DNA of 64,000 nucleotides from contig NZ_JAMQGO010000001.1 of NCBI RefSeq assembly GCF_023703375.1, forward strand, positions 838,567 to 902,566, in the 5' to 3' direction. A program made the position numbers and the translations under genes. How positions within the stretch are numbered: the stretch's first letter is position 1; the number at the start of each line of letters is the position of its first letter. This DNA is from Lutimaribacter degradans (GTDB lineage: Bacteria; Pseudomonadota; Alphaproteobacteria; Rhodobacterales; Rhodobacteraceae). A model generated the notes under the pieces. The model was not told where the DNA came from and ran no database searches. It saw only the letters and a list, made by a program, of their open reading frames with translations. Shown one piece after another: positions 39,547-46,858 of this stretch.

Positions 39547-39777
39547 TTATTTTTCCAGTTCGATGATCTCGGCCCCGCCGTTGCGGCGTCGGCCTTCCGC
39601 TTCCAGTTCCTTCGCGTGCTGTTCAAACCAGCCGCCCATATCGCGGATCGCGTCGACAATCGCGGGCACGGCCTCGGGATGCGCCTCCAAACGCTGCAAG
39701 AGGAATTGAAGCTGGATACCCGGAAAGTCGCCTGCGCCTTCCAGCGTGCGGCGCACGATCTGTTTTTCCCAGTTCAT
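39547..39777 (-). CDS. Satellite hypothetical protein, 76 aa
   Basis: A 76-residue charged helical protein (MNWEKQIVRRTLEGAGDFPG, VDAIRDMGGWFEQHAKELEA). It starts inside an ATGA overlap with the upstream gene. No known family is seen. A GC hairpin followed by TTTTATTTTT lies just past its end, but it points in the plus direction and so would block antisense rather than operon transcription. Confidence 0.6.
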   Translation of the reverse strand: MNWEKQIVRRTLEGAGDFPGIQLQFLLQRLEAHPEAVPAIVDAIRDMGGWFEQHAKELEAEGRRRNGGAEIIELEK

Positions 39778-40070
39778 TGCGCCGCCTCCCCAGCTTCACC
39801 GCGCGCGGCGGCGATTTCCTCGGGTGTTACGCTGGTGCTTTCGCCGCCATGTCCCACCCATTCCAAACCGTGCGCCTTTTCGGCTTCAATCAGCTTGCTT
39901 TGCGTTGCCGTGATGAGCACAAACAGGCTTTCGATTTCGGGCGAGTTCGGCAGGTTTGCGGCTTCGGCCATCGCTTCCACCGCACGCAGCATGGCGCGCG
40001 TTTGAAATAGCAGGTGGTCGGTTGCCTCGTAATTGTGGCGAACGTGCTGGGGGATATTTGTGGTCATCAT
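39774..40070 (-). CDS. Satellite hypothetical protein, 98 aa
   Basis: A 98-residue protein (MMTTNIPQHVRHNYEATDHL, then helical AMLRAVEAMAEAANLPNSPE and LITATQSKLIEAEKAHGLEW). It starts immediately at the AlpA-like stop, and the next gene overlaps its stop by 4 nt. An upstream start in the same frame (40277) would read through the AlpA-like gene and is rejected. Function is unknown. Confidence 0.62.
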   Translation of the reverse strand: MMTTNIPQHVRHNYEATDHLLFQTRAMLRAVEAMAEAANLPNSPEIESLFVLITATQSKLIEAEKAHGLEWVGHGGESTSVTPEEIAAARGEAGEAAQ

Positions 40071-40273
40071 GCGGCCCCCTGCTTTGCGCGGGGTTGCGCT
40101 TTTTCCTGCGCCAGCAGCCATTGCTCGATTGCCGCCGGGCGGTAGTAGATCATGCGGCCCAGCTTGATGAAGGGCGGGCCGATGCGCTGCGCGCGCTCGC
40201 GCTGCACCGTGCGAAGGGAAACGCCACGCGCAGCGGCGTAATCTGCTTCCGTAATCAGGTCTTGAATGGTCAT
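40067..40273 (-). CDS. AlpA/MerR-like small HTH regulator
   Basis: A 68-residue DNA-binding protein of the AlpA/excisionase-like HTH type: LITEADYAAARGVSLRTVQR then GPPFIKLGRMIYYRPAAIEQ. In P4, PICIs and related satellites AlpA proteins activate excision and replication genes. As first gene of the main operon, next to a region with four AGTGAGG motifs, it is the likely switch. An excisionase role is an equal possibility. Confidence 0.8.
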   Translation of the reverse strand: MTIQDLITEADYAAARGVSLRTVQRERAQRIGPPFIKLGRMIYYRPAAIEQWLLAQEKAQPRAKQGAA

Positions 40274-40410
40274 TCAATGCCTCACTTTCACTTGTGGCGG
40301 GGCAAGTGAGGCTTGTCGTTCTGTGGCCTCACTGTGCCGCCGGTTGCGGGGTTAGTGAGGTGAATGTCGTTTAATGGTGGGGTTTGAAGCGGGTGGGCAT
40401 TTCCAGAAAA
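40274..40410. promoter_or_regulatory. Satellite promoter/operator region with four AGTGAGG half-sites
   Basis: The 137-bp gap before the AlpA-like gene holds CCTCACT at 40280 and 40327 and its complement AGTGAGG at 40305 and 40354. This makes two inverted pairs spaced 25 and 27 bp start to start. It is the only sizeable gap in this part of the element and the probable promoter of the main operon. Confidence 0.55.
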
Positions 40411-41022
40411 TCAGCCCTTGAAACCCGCCCCTTTTAGGATCGTGCGCAGGGCGTCCTTGCCTATCTCGGGTTTGTCGGTCTGCCCCAGCGCAATGTTGAC
40501 CACGGCGAAAAACGCGCCATCCTCTTTCGCGCTCGGCCTGCGTTCGAAAATGCGGTGCCAGCCTTCGGCCATATGATGCACAAGAAAGCGCGCGTGTCCG
40601 CCCGGTCGCGGATCGTGCCCGCCGCGCGGCATTTTCAAAGCATCCGCCGCACTCTCGGCTTGTTCTCGCACCTGCTTCACGTCCTGCGCGAAAGCGGCAA
40701 GCTGCCCGCTGCGCCCATGCTCGATTGCGGCGCGCTCGGGCTGTTCCATCAAATTCAGCGCCCGCTCGGCCTCGATCAGCGCGTTGTGTAGCGCCCCGAT
40801 GCGCTCTTGTGATCTGTGCGGGTCCGGGCGCGCGTCCTTCCGCGTGCTCAGGTAGGTCAGCGCCCCCTCGATCCGCTTTAGAAAAGCGTCCTGTCGGTCT
40901 CGATCCTTGAAAACCGCAAGCCGCCGGTTTGACAATTCGTTACGGATCATGTCGCGCTGTTCATCGGTCAGCTTGACGGGTTCGGCCCATCCGCTCGGTG
41001 CTCTTGCCCATCCGGCCTTCAT
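40411..41022 (-). CDS. Hypothetical protein coupled to the integrase
   Basis: A 203-residue mostly helical protein (LTDEQRDMIRNELSNRRLAV, IEGALTYLSTRKD, ALIEAERALNLMEQPERAAI, QVREQAESAADALKM). It overlaps the integrase stop by 4 nt, so it is translated after it. The C-terminus (FLVHHMAEGWHRIFERRPSA) is reminiscent of accessory genes beside integrases in alphaproteobacterial islands, but no family is recognised. Confidence 0.65.
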   Translation of the reverse strand: MKAGWARAPSGWAEPVKLTDEQRDMIRNELSNRRLAVFKDRDRQDAFLKRIEGALTYLSTRKDARPDPHRSQERIGALHNALIEAERALNLMEQPERAAIEHGRSGQLAAFAQDVKQVREQAESAADALKMPRGGHDPRPGGHARFLVHHMAEGWHRIFERRPSAKEDGAFFAVVNIALGQTDKPEIGKDALRTILKGAGFKG

Positions 41023-42323
41023 GCCCTCGCCCCTTCCAGCTTCACCACGTTGTCGGCCTGCGCCGCGTCCGGGTCTTGCCCCGCCACGATCCGCGACAAG
41101 CGGGCCTCCCATGCCTCCCATGCGGCCTGTCGTTCGGCGTCGAAACTGTGGTGATCGTAAACGGCGATGATCCCGCCCTTCACATGCCCGATAGTCATTT
41201 CGGCAATGTCCGGCCTCACACGACAAGCGGAAAGCCCGGTGCGCATCGTGCGGCGCAGATCGTGCGGGGTCCACCGCCCCCAAGGCTGCACTACCTTTGC
41301 GCCTAGTGCGACGTTTTGGCGGTCAACCGCACGGCACAAGGCGGCGTTTGTGATCGCCCTGCCCGGTCTGGCCTCGAATATGAAACCGCGCCAAGGTTCA
41401 TCCCTACGCCGTGACAAGCGGTCAATCTCGGCCTTGGCCTCCGTGATGATCTGCAAGGCGGTATCGGTCAGGTAGACGGTATGCGCGGAATCAGTCTTGC
41501 CGCGCCGGTCGGCTGGAATGGTCCACCAGCGGCCCGAGATTTCATCCTCGCGCATCCCGGCAACCTCGCCCGGCCTTTGCCCTGTCACCAGCACCAGTTT
41601 AAGGGCAAGGGCGGTCAGCCGGTGCAGATCGCAGGTTTCGGCATTGGTCCAGAAAGCGCGGATTTCGTCATAATCCAGCACGCGGCCCCGCACCTTGGCT
41701 TTGAGCGGGTCGCGCTTGCCCTTCACGGTGATACTGGACGGTTTCAACCCGGCCAGCGGGTTCGCCGGAATATAATCGCGGTCGGTCGCGTAATCCATCA
41801 GGCGGCGGGCGTATAGCAATACCTGAGCGGCGGCGCGTGGCGTCTTTTCGGCCTTGGCCTCGACAACCTCAATCACGTCGCGGCGGCGTATGTCGGAAAC
41901 CTTCATGTTGCCAATGGCAGGCACAAGATCGTTGTTAATGTATCCGCGAATTGCCTTTTCGCTCGCCAGCCCGGATGCGTGCTTGTCCAGCCATTCCCCC
42001 GCAAGGTCTTTCAGCAGCGGTTCCTCGCGCCTGCGCCGCTTGGCTTCCAATGGGTCTTTGCCTTGGGCAATGTCGCGGGCCAGTTCGCGCGCCTCGGCCC
42101 TTGCCGCTTCAAGGGTCCATGTCGGCCAGTCGCCTATCGTCTTGCGGCGTTCGCGCCCGTCGATGGTGTATTTCAGAATGAAGGCTTTGCCCCCGGCAGC
42201 GGTGATGCGCAGGCCAAAGCCGCGCGGCGCGTCCCGGTGATCGTCAAAGATCAGGCGTTGCCCTTTGGCGGGCGGTTCCGCCTTGGCAATCGTGCCCCGG
42301 TTTCCGTCAGTGATTTTTGCCAT
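41019..42323 (-). CDS. Tyrosine integrase of the satellite
   Basis: A 434-residue P4-type integrase with an N-terminal arm-binding domain of the DUF4102 kind (GLRITAAGGKAFILKYTIDG). Catalytic residues are Arg in VTGQRPGEVAGM, HDLRRT (His-x-x-Arg) and the Tyr in GHVKGGIIAVYDHHSF. It would recombine the 46-bp tRNA-Asn repeats. It is transcribed inward from the right end. Repeats of the 12-mer GGTGACAAATCC begin 15 nt upstream of its ATG and may let it repress its own expression. Confidence 0.94.
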   Translation of the reverse strand: MAKITDGNRGTIAKAEPPAKGQRLIFDDHRDAPRGFGLRITAAGGKAFILKYTIDGRERRKTIGDWPTWTLEAARAEARELARDIAQGKDPLEAKRRRREEPLLKDLAGEWLDKHASGLASEKAIRGYINNDLVPAIGNMKVSDIRRRDVIEVVEAKAEKTPRAAAQVLLYARRLMDYATDRDYIPANPLAGLKPSSITVKGKRDPLKAKVRGRVLDYDEIRAFWTNAETCDLHRLTALALKLVLVTGQRPGEVAGMREDEISGRWWTIPADRRGKTDSAHTVYLTDTALQIITEAKAEIDRLSRRRDEPWRGFIFEARPGRAITNAALCRAVDRQNVALGAKVVQPWGRWTPHDLRRTMRTGLSACRVRPDIAEMTIGHVKGGIIAVYDHHSFDAERQAAWEAWEARLSRIVAGQDPDAAQADNVVKLEGARA

Positions 42324-42337
42324 TTAAGCCCCCTTTA

Positions 42338-42484
42338 GGTGACAAATCCGGTGACAAATCCAGAAACAGGCGGTTTTTCGGGTCGGGTTGGTCGCCTTGG
42401 CCTCCCCTACCTTCGGCCTTGCAATTGGTCGCCCGTCAAAAGCTTGTCACCGGATTTGTCACCATTTGTCACCGGATTTGTCAC
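42338..42484. repeat. Right-end 12-bp repeats (putative integrase arm sites)
   Basis: Two tandem copies of GGTGACAAATCC occupy 42338-42361. Between 42446 and 42484 the opposite orientation GTCACCGGATTT occurs twice, interleaved with shorter GTCACC and GTCAC units. A further TTTGTCACC is at 42587. The same 12-mer is present inside attL, so both ends carry matching sites. Confidence 0.6.
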
Positions 42485-42629
42485 TGTTTGAACAGGTAGC
42501 GCATGGCAGCTTGTGTCGTCAACTGTCAATTGGTCTGCGTGTTATGTCGTTATAAACATGATACTTTCTGGGATGAATTTCCTAAATTTGTCACCTTTTC
42601 AGGGCCTTGATTCAGTCGTCAAAAATCGC

Positions 42630-42675
42630 CTGTTAATCAATTGGTCGTAGGTTCGATCCCTACCGCCGGAGCCAA
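42630..42675 (+). repeat. attR of the satellite (46-bp direct repeat)
   Basis: Identical to tRNA-Asn 32723-32768. Chromosomal genes do not resume after it; instead a second recombinase locus begins, so it may also be the left attachment site of a further island. Confidence 0.92.
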
Positions 42676-42749
42676 TATCCAAAATCACCCTTGATTTCAT
42701 TGGGAAATCCAGAAGCGGAGTCGCAGGTTCCGCCTCTGCTGCCCGGTTA

Positions 42750-42791
42750 GTGCACGAAATGGTGCACAAATCGGTGCACAGACCCGTGCAC
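42750..42791. repeat. 12-bp-phased GTGCAC array before the large recombinase
   Basis: GTGCAC occurs four times at exactly 12-bp spacing (42750, 42762, 42774, 42786). This mirrors the 12-bp GTCACC arrays of the neighbouring element but with another core sequence. It probably contains binding sites for the 806-residue recombinase encoded 58 bp on. Confidence 0.6.
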
Positions 42792-42849
42792 GACCCGGTT
42801 CATGCCCGACTCCACGATGCCCTGCAATCGCATCGGAGGCCGTCCGCCC

Positions 42850-45270
42850 ATGACCGGAATCGCACATGTCCCCTATCTCGAGCATCGCAAGCCCGGGTTT
42901 CTCTACCGGCGCCGCATCCCCGGGCGTCTGTTGCGCTCAACCGCCCGAAACGCCGGGAGTTTATCCCCGTCACGCAACACCAGTCCGGGATTCTGCCTGT
43001 GTGTCTCTCTGCGAACGCATGTCCCCGCCGACGCGAAGGCTCTCGCAAGCCGCCTGACGGCGCTCTGCGATTTCACCTTCGCCCTGGCGATGGAGACGGA
43101 CATGCAGCACCTGGGCGACACCGAGATCCGCCTGCTGGAACACCTGGCCCGGTTCGAGGTCGAGGCGCACGCTGCCGCGCGCGCACTCGCGGCGCCGCGG
43201 TCGGAGCAGGCGGCCCGGCAGGCCGCCGCAAGCCAGCAGGCCACACAGGATCTCCTGCGCCGCGCACTGGCCACCGGCGACTGCGAGATCGCACGCGACC
43301 CGCTGCGGGCCATGGCCGCGCAGCTCGGTGTCACGCTCGACGAGTCCTGCGACAACTGGCGCGTCCTGGCCTTCGAGGCCACGCGGGTCCTGCTCGATGT
43401 GAGCCGGGAGCGCGAACGCCAGGAACTCGGACAGTTCGAGACGCCAAGCCCCATCTTCATCTCGGCCCGCACCACCGCGACGCGCCTGCAGGGCACACAT
43501 GCCCCGGCCGAGACGACCTCGACGCTGGCGGCCCCCGCCCCGGTCACGAGCGCGATGGCTTCCGCGGCAGCCGCACCGGCTGCAGCGCCCCTCGCAGAGA
43601 TCACGCGGGGCGCGCCTTGTGCACCCGCATCTGCATTCACCCCATCAGGAAAGGATAAAACGATGGAATTCACCACACATACGCACACACGCCGCACCGA
43701 TGGTTCGACGTCCGGCAGCCCCAGCGCCGCGCATCATCACTGTGCGGCAGACGCACCCGCGATGCCGCTCCAGCCGACCCCGGTTGCGGCGACGCGATCC
43801 GCTGCCACGTCCGACATGCAGAAAGCCTCGACCTCGGTCCCGACATCCGATCCGGACGGCGCGCAGGTCTACGAGGCAGCCGGATGGACCGGCCTCGACG
43901 CGGACACCGCGCGCCGCGTCGAAATGCGCCCGCCGCGCCTCGAGAACATCGACCTGCGGATTCTCAGCGAGAAAAGCCGGAAGGCCCTGGAGAAACCCCG
44001 CGGGATCACGCTGGAGGAGGCCATCGACCTCTTCTGCGAACTCAAATGCGCGGGCTACGGCTCTGATTTCACCAGGGAACAGGTGGCCGACCCGGCAGCC
44101 GGAAGGAATTGGGAACGCGACAGTGGCAGCAAGCCGAAATTCGCGCGCTCATTCTGGCCAGAGTTCCTCGGCACCGGCCCGGTGGAGCAAATCGCAAAGA
44201 ATGATCTCCGCGACGCCTTGGCTCTTCTGCCGCGCATCCCCGCCAAGCACGGCAAGGGCCAGGCGAAATACCTCGCCGATAACGGCTACCAAGAGCTTGT
44301 CGAACGCATCGACTCGGAAGAGGAATCCGATACAATTATCAATCTTGAGGCGCTCGCGGCGCGCACGGATGTGACCGAGGCAGATCGCGAAGATGCGCGG
44401 CGTAAGGCACTTCAAAAGCGTCTGCGGGCGGAAACGCAGATCAAGCATCGCCGGTTCCTGCTCTCCGTGGGCACAATGTGCATGGAGCTGCAACTCGCGG
44501 ACAAGAACCCGTTCGAGATCCTCTCGGTCTCGAACGTTGACAAGAAGCGCATGGCGGCCTCCGAAGAGAAGCGGGCCCGGACCGTCTGGGACGACAGGAT
44601 TTACACTCTGTTCACCTCGCCAGTCTTCCAGGGCAAGATTGAGGAGCCCGGCGAACCCCTCTTTTGGCTCCCGCTGCTTGCGCGGCTCATGGGGCTGCGC
44701 GAGGAGGAAGCGGCGCAGTTGTCGCCCGATGATTTCGGAAGCGACCGCGGGATCCACTTCATCGACGTGAAATGCACCGATGCCAATCACGTCAAGACCG
44801 AGGAGTCCCAACGCCGGATCCCTGTCCACCCGCAGCTGCTCGAGCTCGGGCTGCTCGAGCTGGTCGAGATGCGCCGCCGGCAGGGCCAGAGCCGCCTCTT
44901 CCCGCACATGACGCGCGGCAAGACCAAGGGCAAGTTCTCCGAGAATTTCTCGAAGACCTTCACTTATTACCGCCAGACCAACGAGTGCTACTGGCCCGGC
45001 CTCGATTTCCACGCCTTCCGGACCACCTTCAACGGCGATCTCATGAACCGGGACAAGTCGGACGAGATCCGGTGCCGCCTCATGGGCCACGAGGCGCGCG
45101 ATGAGGGCGCCCGGAGCTACGACCAGGGTCTTGGCCTCCAGGTGCTCTACGAACGGATCTGCGATGTCGAGATCGACATCTCGATGATCAAGAGCCCGTT
45201 CGCGTCGGCCCCCTCCGAGACGCGGAAACGCGCCGAGGAGCATGGGCTTAGGCTCGTCGGCGAGGGATGA
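42850..45270 (+). CDS. Very large tyrosine recombinase/integrase
   Basis: An 806-residue site-specific recombinase. The N-terminus (YLEHRKPGFLYRRRIPGRLL, FCLCVSLRTHVPADAKALAS) is typical of island integrases that begin with a SAM-like/DUF6538 segment. An Ala/Thr/Pro-rich low-complexity stretch of about 130 residues follows. The C-terminal half holds the catalytic domain: Arg in LARLMGLREEEAAQL, HAFRTT (His-x-x-Arg) and GHEARDEGARSYDQG with the tyrosine. ATG 42850 lies about 10 nt after GGAGG; 42802 is an upstream alternative. It is about twice normal integrase length. It lies just after attR, suggesting a second island. Confidence 0.85.
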   Translation: MTGIAHVPYLEHRKPGFLYRRRIPGRLLRSTARNAGSLSPSRNTSPGFCLCVSLRTHVPADAKALASRLTALCDFTFALAMETDMQHLGDTEIRLLEHLARFEVEAHAAARALAAPRSEQAARQAAASQQATQDLLRRALATGDCEIARDPLRAMAAQLGVTLDESCDNWRVLAFEATRVLLDVSRERERQELGQFETPSPIFISARTTATRLQGTHAPAETTSTLAAPAPVTSAMASAAAAPAAAPLAEITRGAPCAPASAFTPSGKDKTMEFTTHTHTRRTDGSTSGSPSAAHHHCAADAPAMPLQPTPVAATRSAATSDMQKASTSVPTSDPDGAQVYEAAGWTGLDADTARRVEMRPPRLENIDLRILSEKSRKALEKPRGITLEEAIDLFCELKCAGYGSDFTREQVADPAAGRNWERDSGSKPKFARSFWPEFLGTGPVEQIAKNDLRDALALLPRIPAKHGKGQAKYLADNGYQELVERIDSEEESDTIINLEALAARTDVTEADREDARRKALQKRLRAETQIKHRRFLLSVGTMCMELQLADKNPFEILSVSNVDKKRMAASEEKRARTVWDDRIYTLFTSPVFQGKIEEPGEPLFWLPLLARLMGLREEEAAQLSPDDFGSDRGIHFIDVKCTDANHVKTEESQRRIPVHPQLLELGLLELVEMRRRQGQSRLFPHMTRGKTKGKFSENFSKTFTYYRQTNECYWPGLDFHAFRTTFNGDLMNRDKSDEIRCRLMGHEARDEGARSYDQGLGLQVLYERICDVEIDISMIKSPFASAPSETRKRAEEHGLRLVGEG

Positions 45271-45272
45271 TG

Positions 45273-45302
45273 CCGTGCGACGGCAGAACTGCCGTCCCAC
45301 GG
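45273..45302. terminator. Possible bidirectional terminator between convergent genes
   Basis: A 13-bp interrupted stem (CCGTG...CACGG around GACGGCAG/CTGCCGTC) lies between the convergent recombinase and unknown gene. No T-run follows, so the call is weak. Confidence 0.35.
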
Positions 45303-45310
45303 TTCCTCCT

Positions 45311-45739
45311 TCAAAGGAGCCTGCGCAAGGTTTGCTCGGCCCGGAGACGATCACGTGCTTCCTCGCGCACGGCAAGCAACGCCTCGAGGAGTGAGATCAC
45401 CTCGTGCAGGACAACTCCACGGTCGCTCAGGACCGGGATTTCGCGGACAATGCCCACATCCCCGGCTTCGGGATCGTGGTGACCCTCGAAGCAGCGGCGA
45501 TACCCGACGGTCTCCGACAGGATTGCCGCCTCGAGTTGCGCCTGGAGCGTCTGCAGGCCGCCATTGAGGTCGTCGCGCAGAATGTTGCCAGTCTGCAGCG
45601 CCTGAAGGATGCGCGTCGCCGTTGCGGCCTCTTGCGCGGTACTGCCGCAATCGATGCCAAGGGCGGCCGCGCAAAGCCGTCGCGCCCGGCTTGTGGCCTC
45701 GGTGAGAAGGTCTTCGAGAGTCGTGTCCTGTGTATTCAT
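45311..45739 (-). CDS. Hypothetical protein, 142 aa
   Basis: A 142-residue, largely helical protein (MNTQDTTLEDLLTEATSRAR, ATRILQALQTGNILRDDLNG, LHEVISLLEALLAVREEARD). TTGAAGGAACC upstream of the ATG supports the start. No family is recognised. The layout resembles the next gene (132 aa): both are short helical proteins with scattered Cys, encoded in series on the minus strand, convergent to the recombinase. Confidence 0.6.
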   Translation of the reverse strand: MNTQDTTLEDLLTEATSRARRLCAAALGIDCGSTAQEAATATRILQALQTGNILRDDLNGGLQTLQAQLEAAILSETVGYRRCFEGHHDPEAGDVGIVREIPVLSDRGVVLHEVISLLEALLAVREEARDRLRAEQTLRRLL

Positions 45740-45817
45740 GATCGGTTCCTTCAAGTATGGCCGGGCGGAATGCCCGGCCGTCAGACCTGGCTTTAAAGCG
45801 GGAGCCGGGGGCATCGA

Positions 45818-46216
45818 TCATGCCGGGTTGCGGAACAGTGAGTTGTCGGCGCAAGAGACCGATCCGACGAGGGACTGCAGACGGTTGTTAAGCTGCCGAA
45901 TGTCCTCTGCGTGAGGATCCGACCCATCCGTGTGCAGGCATCGGCGCGACGCGCAAAGCTCCGTGACACACGCAACGTGAGCATGCAGAAGCACGAGGAC
46001 CGCTGTAATCTCGCGATGACAGGCACGCGGCGACAATGCGCCGATGGACATGTCATAGCGAAGCTGCATCACGCGTCGTGCCCATCTCGGCCCGCCCAGA
46101 AAGCCGGCGGCGTTTTCGAGCGCGACCCCGTGTTCCTCGAGGAAGTCGCGCAGATCTGACAGGAACTCCTGCTCACGTGTGCGGGCTCCTGTTGTGTCTG
46201 AGTGGGTGTCGATCAT
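45818..46216 (-). CDS. Hypothetical protein, 132 aa
   Basis: A 132-residue helical protein (TREQEFLSDLRDFLEEHGVA, GPRWARRVMQLRYDMSIGAL, EITAVLVLLHAHVACVTELC) with five cysteines mainly in the C-terminal half. No known family is seen. It is the first gene of a pair with the 142-residue protein and is preceded by a long non-coding stretch containing a strong inverted repeat. Confidence 0.55.
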   Translation of the reverse strand: MIDTHSDTTGARTREQEFLSDLRDFLEEHGVALENAAGFLGGPRWARRVMQLRYDMSIGALSPRACHREITAVLVLLHAHVACVTELCASRRCLHTDGSDPHAEDIRQLNNRLQSLVGSVSCADNSLFRNPA

Positions 46217-46858
46217 GTGTCTCCTATCGACCTGCCCTTCGTGGCAGTGTCAGCCCGCCATGGCCTCCTTTCATGTGTTGGCGGGGATAGGGGACCACCG
46301 GCTGTCGTGACAGCAACAGGATTGGAAATCCGCCGGCAGTCCGGGCAAGCGCCGCGACGTGTGGTCCGCGCGCGCTCACGAAGAAGAGCGCGCGGACCAC
46401 ACCCTGTGGCAGCAGGATTCATGAATCGGCTATCGTTGTTAATCAGCACCACTCCAAAGAACCGAGCGAATGCAGATCCGGACGTCTCAACCGCTTGGTT
46501 GCAGATCGTGATACCGCTCGCTATCTCACAGTGCGAAAAGGACCATCGGCCAGGCCAACAGCCCTTTCCAATTCGTGATGCAGTTCGCGGCGGAACTGAT
46601 TGCAGGCATGACGACCTGTCAAAACACGCAACCCGAAGATATATTTGAGAGCCGCTTGCACCATAGGTCGGCTTGGTGGACATTTTTGCCTGTTCCGCCG
46701 AGAGCACTCAGTTTTGCAGCGACCGCCACGACCATCGGAAGAAAGCAGCGCGGGGACCTACCATTCGTCGTGGCGCTTATAAATGCACGGAATGTGCTGC
46801 CCGCGGGCGTTCATCGCAGGTCGTACCAATGGCGGCTGGGTCGCGCGATTGAATTATG
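46217..46858. other. 642-bp non-coding stretch with a large inverted repeat
   Basis: No credible gene is seen here; open frames lack ribosome-binding sites and family features. The stretch holds a near-perfect inverted repeat at 46361-46400 (GTGGTCCGCGCGC... with its complement, about 15 bp per arm and an 8-nt loop, one 2-nt bulge) without a T-run. It may contain the promoter of the 132-aa gene. Confidence 0.5.

Larger units (their letters stand above)
32723..42675. mobile_element. Phage-satellite-like integrative element (capsid-encoding PICI-like) in tRNA-Asn
   Basis: A 9.95-kb unit bounded by 46-bp direct repeats of the tRNA-Asn 3' end. It holds a tyrosine integrase, an AlpA-like regulator, a primase/DUF3987 helicase, an HK97-type capsid, a P27 small terminase and small unknown genes, almost all on the minus strand. 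No portal, large terminase, tail, holin or lysin is recognised. Size, gene order, tRNA site and packaging genes fit a phage-inducible chromosomal island that makes its own capsid and borrows the rest from a helper phage. The alternative is a degraded prophage. Against that, genes are tightly coupled by ATGA overlaps and both att repeats are intact. Confidence 0.75.

Noticed and set aside
39515..39550. GC hairpin followed by TTTTATTTTT in the satellite, plus strand
   Set aside because: It points against the direction of all nearby genes. It may stop antisense transcription but is not listed as a gene terminator.
42681..42720. Possible return of chromosomal sequence right after attR
   Set aside because: No core gene follows within 21 kb. 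Recombinases, defence genes and IS elements continue to the window end, so the stretch is treated as accessory.
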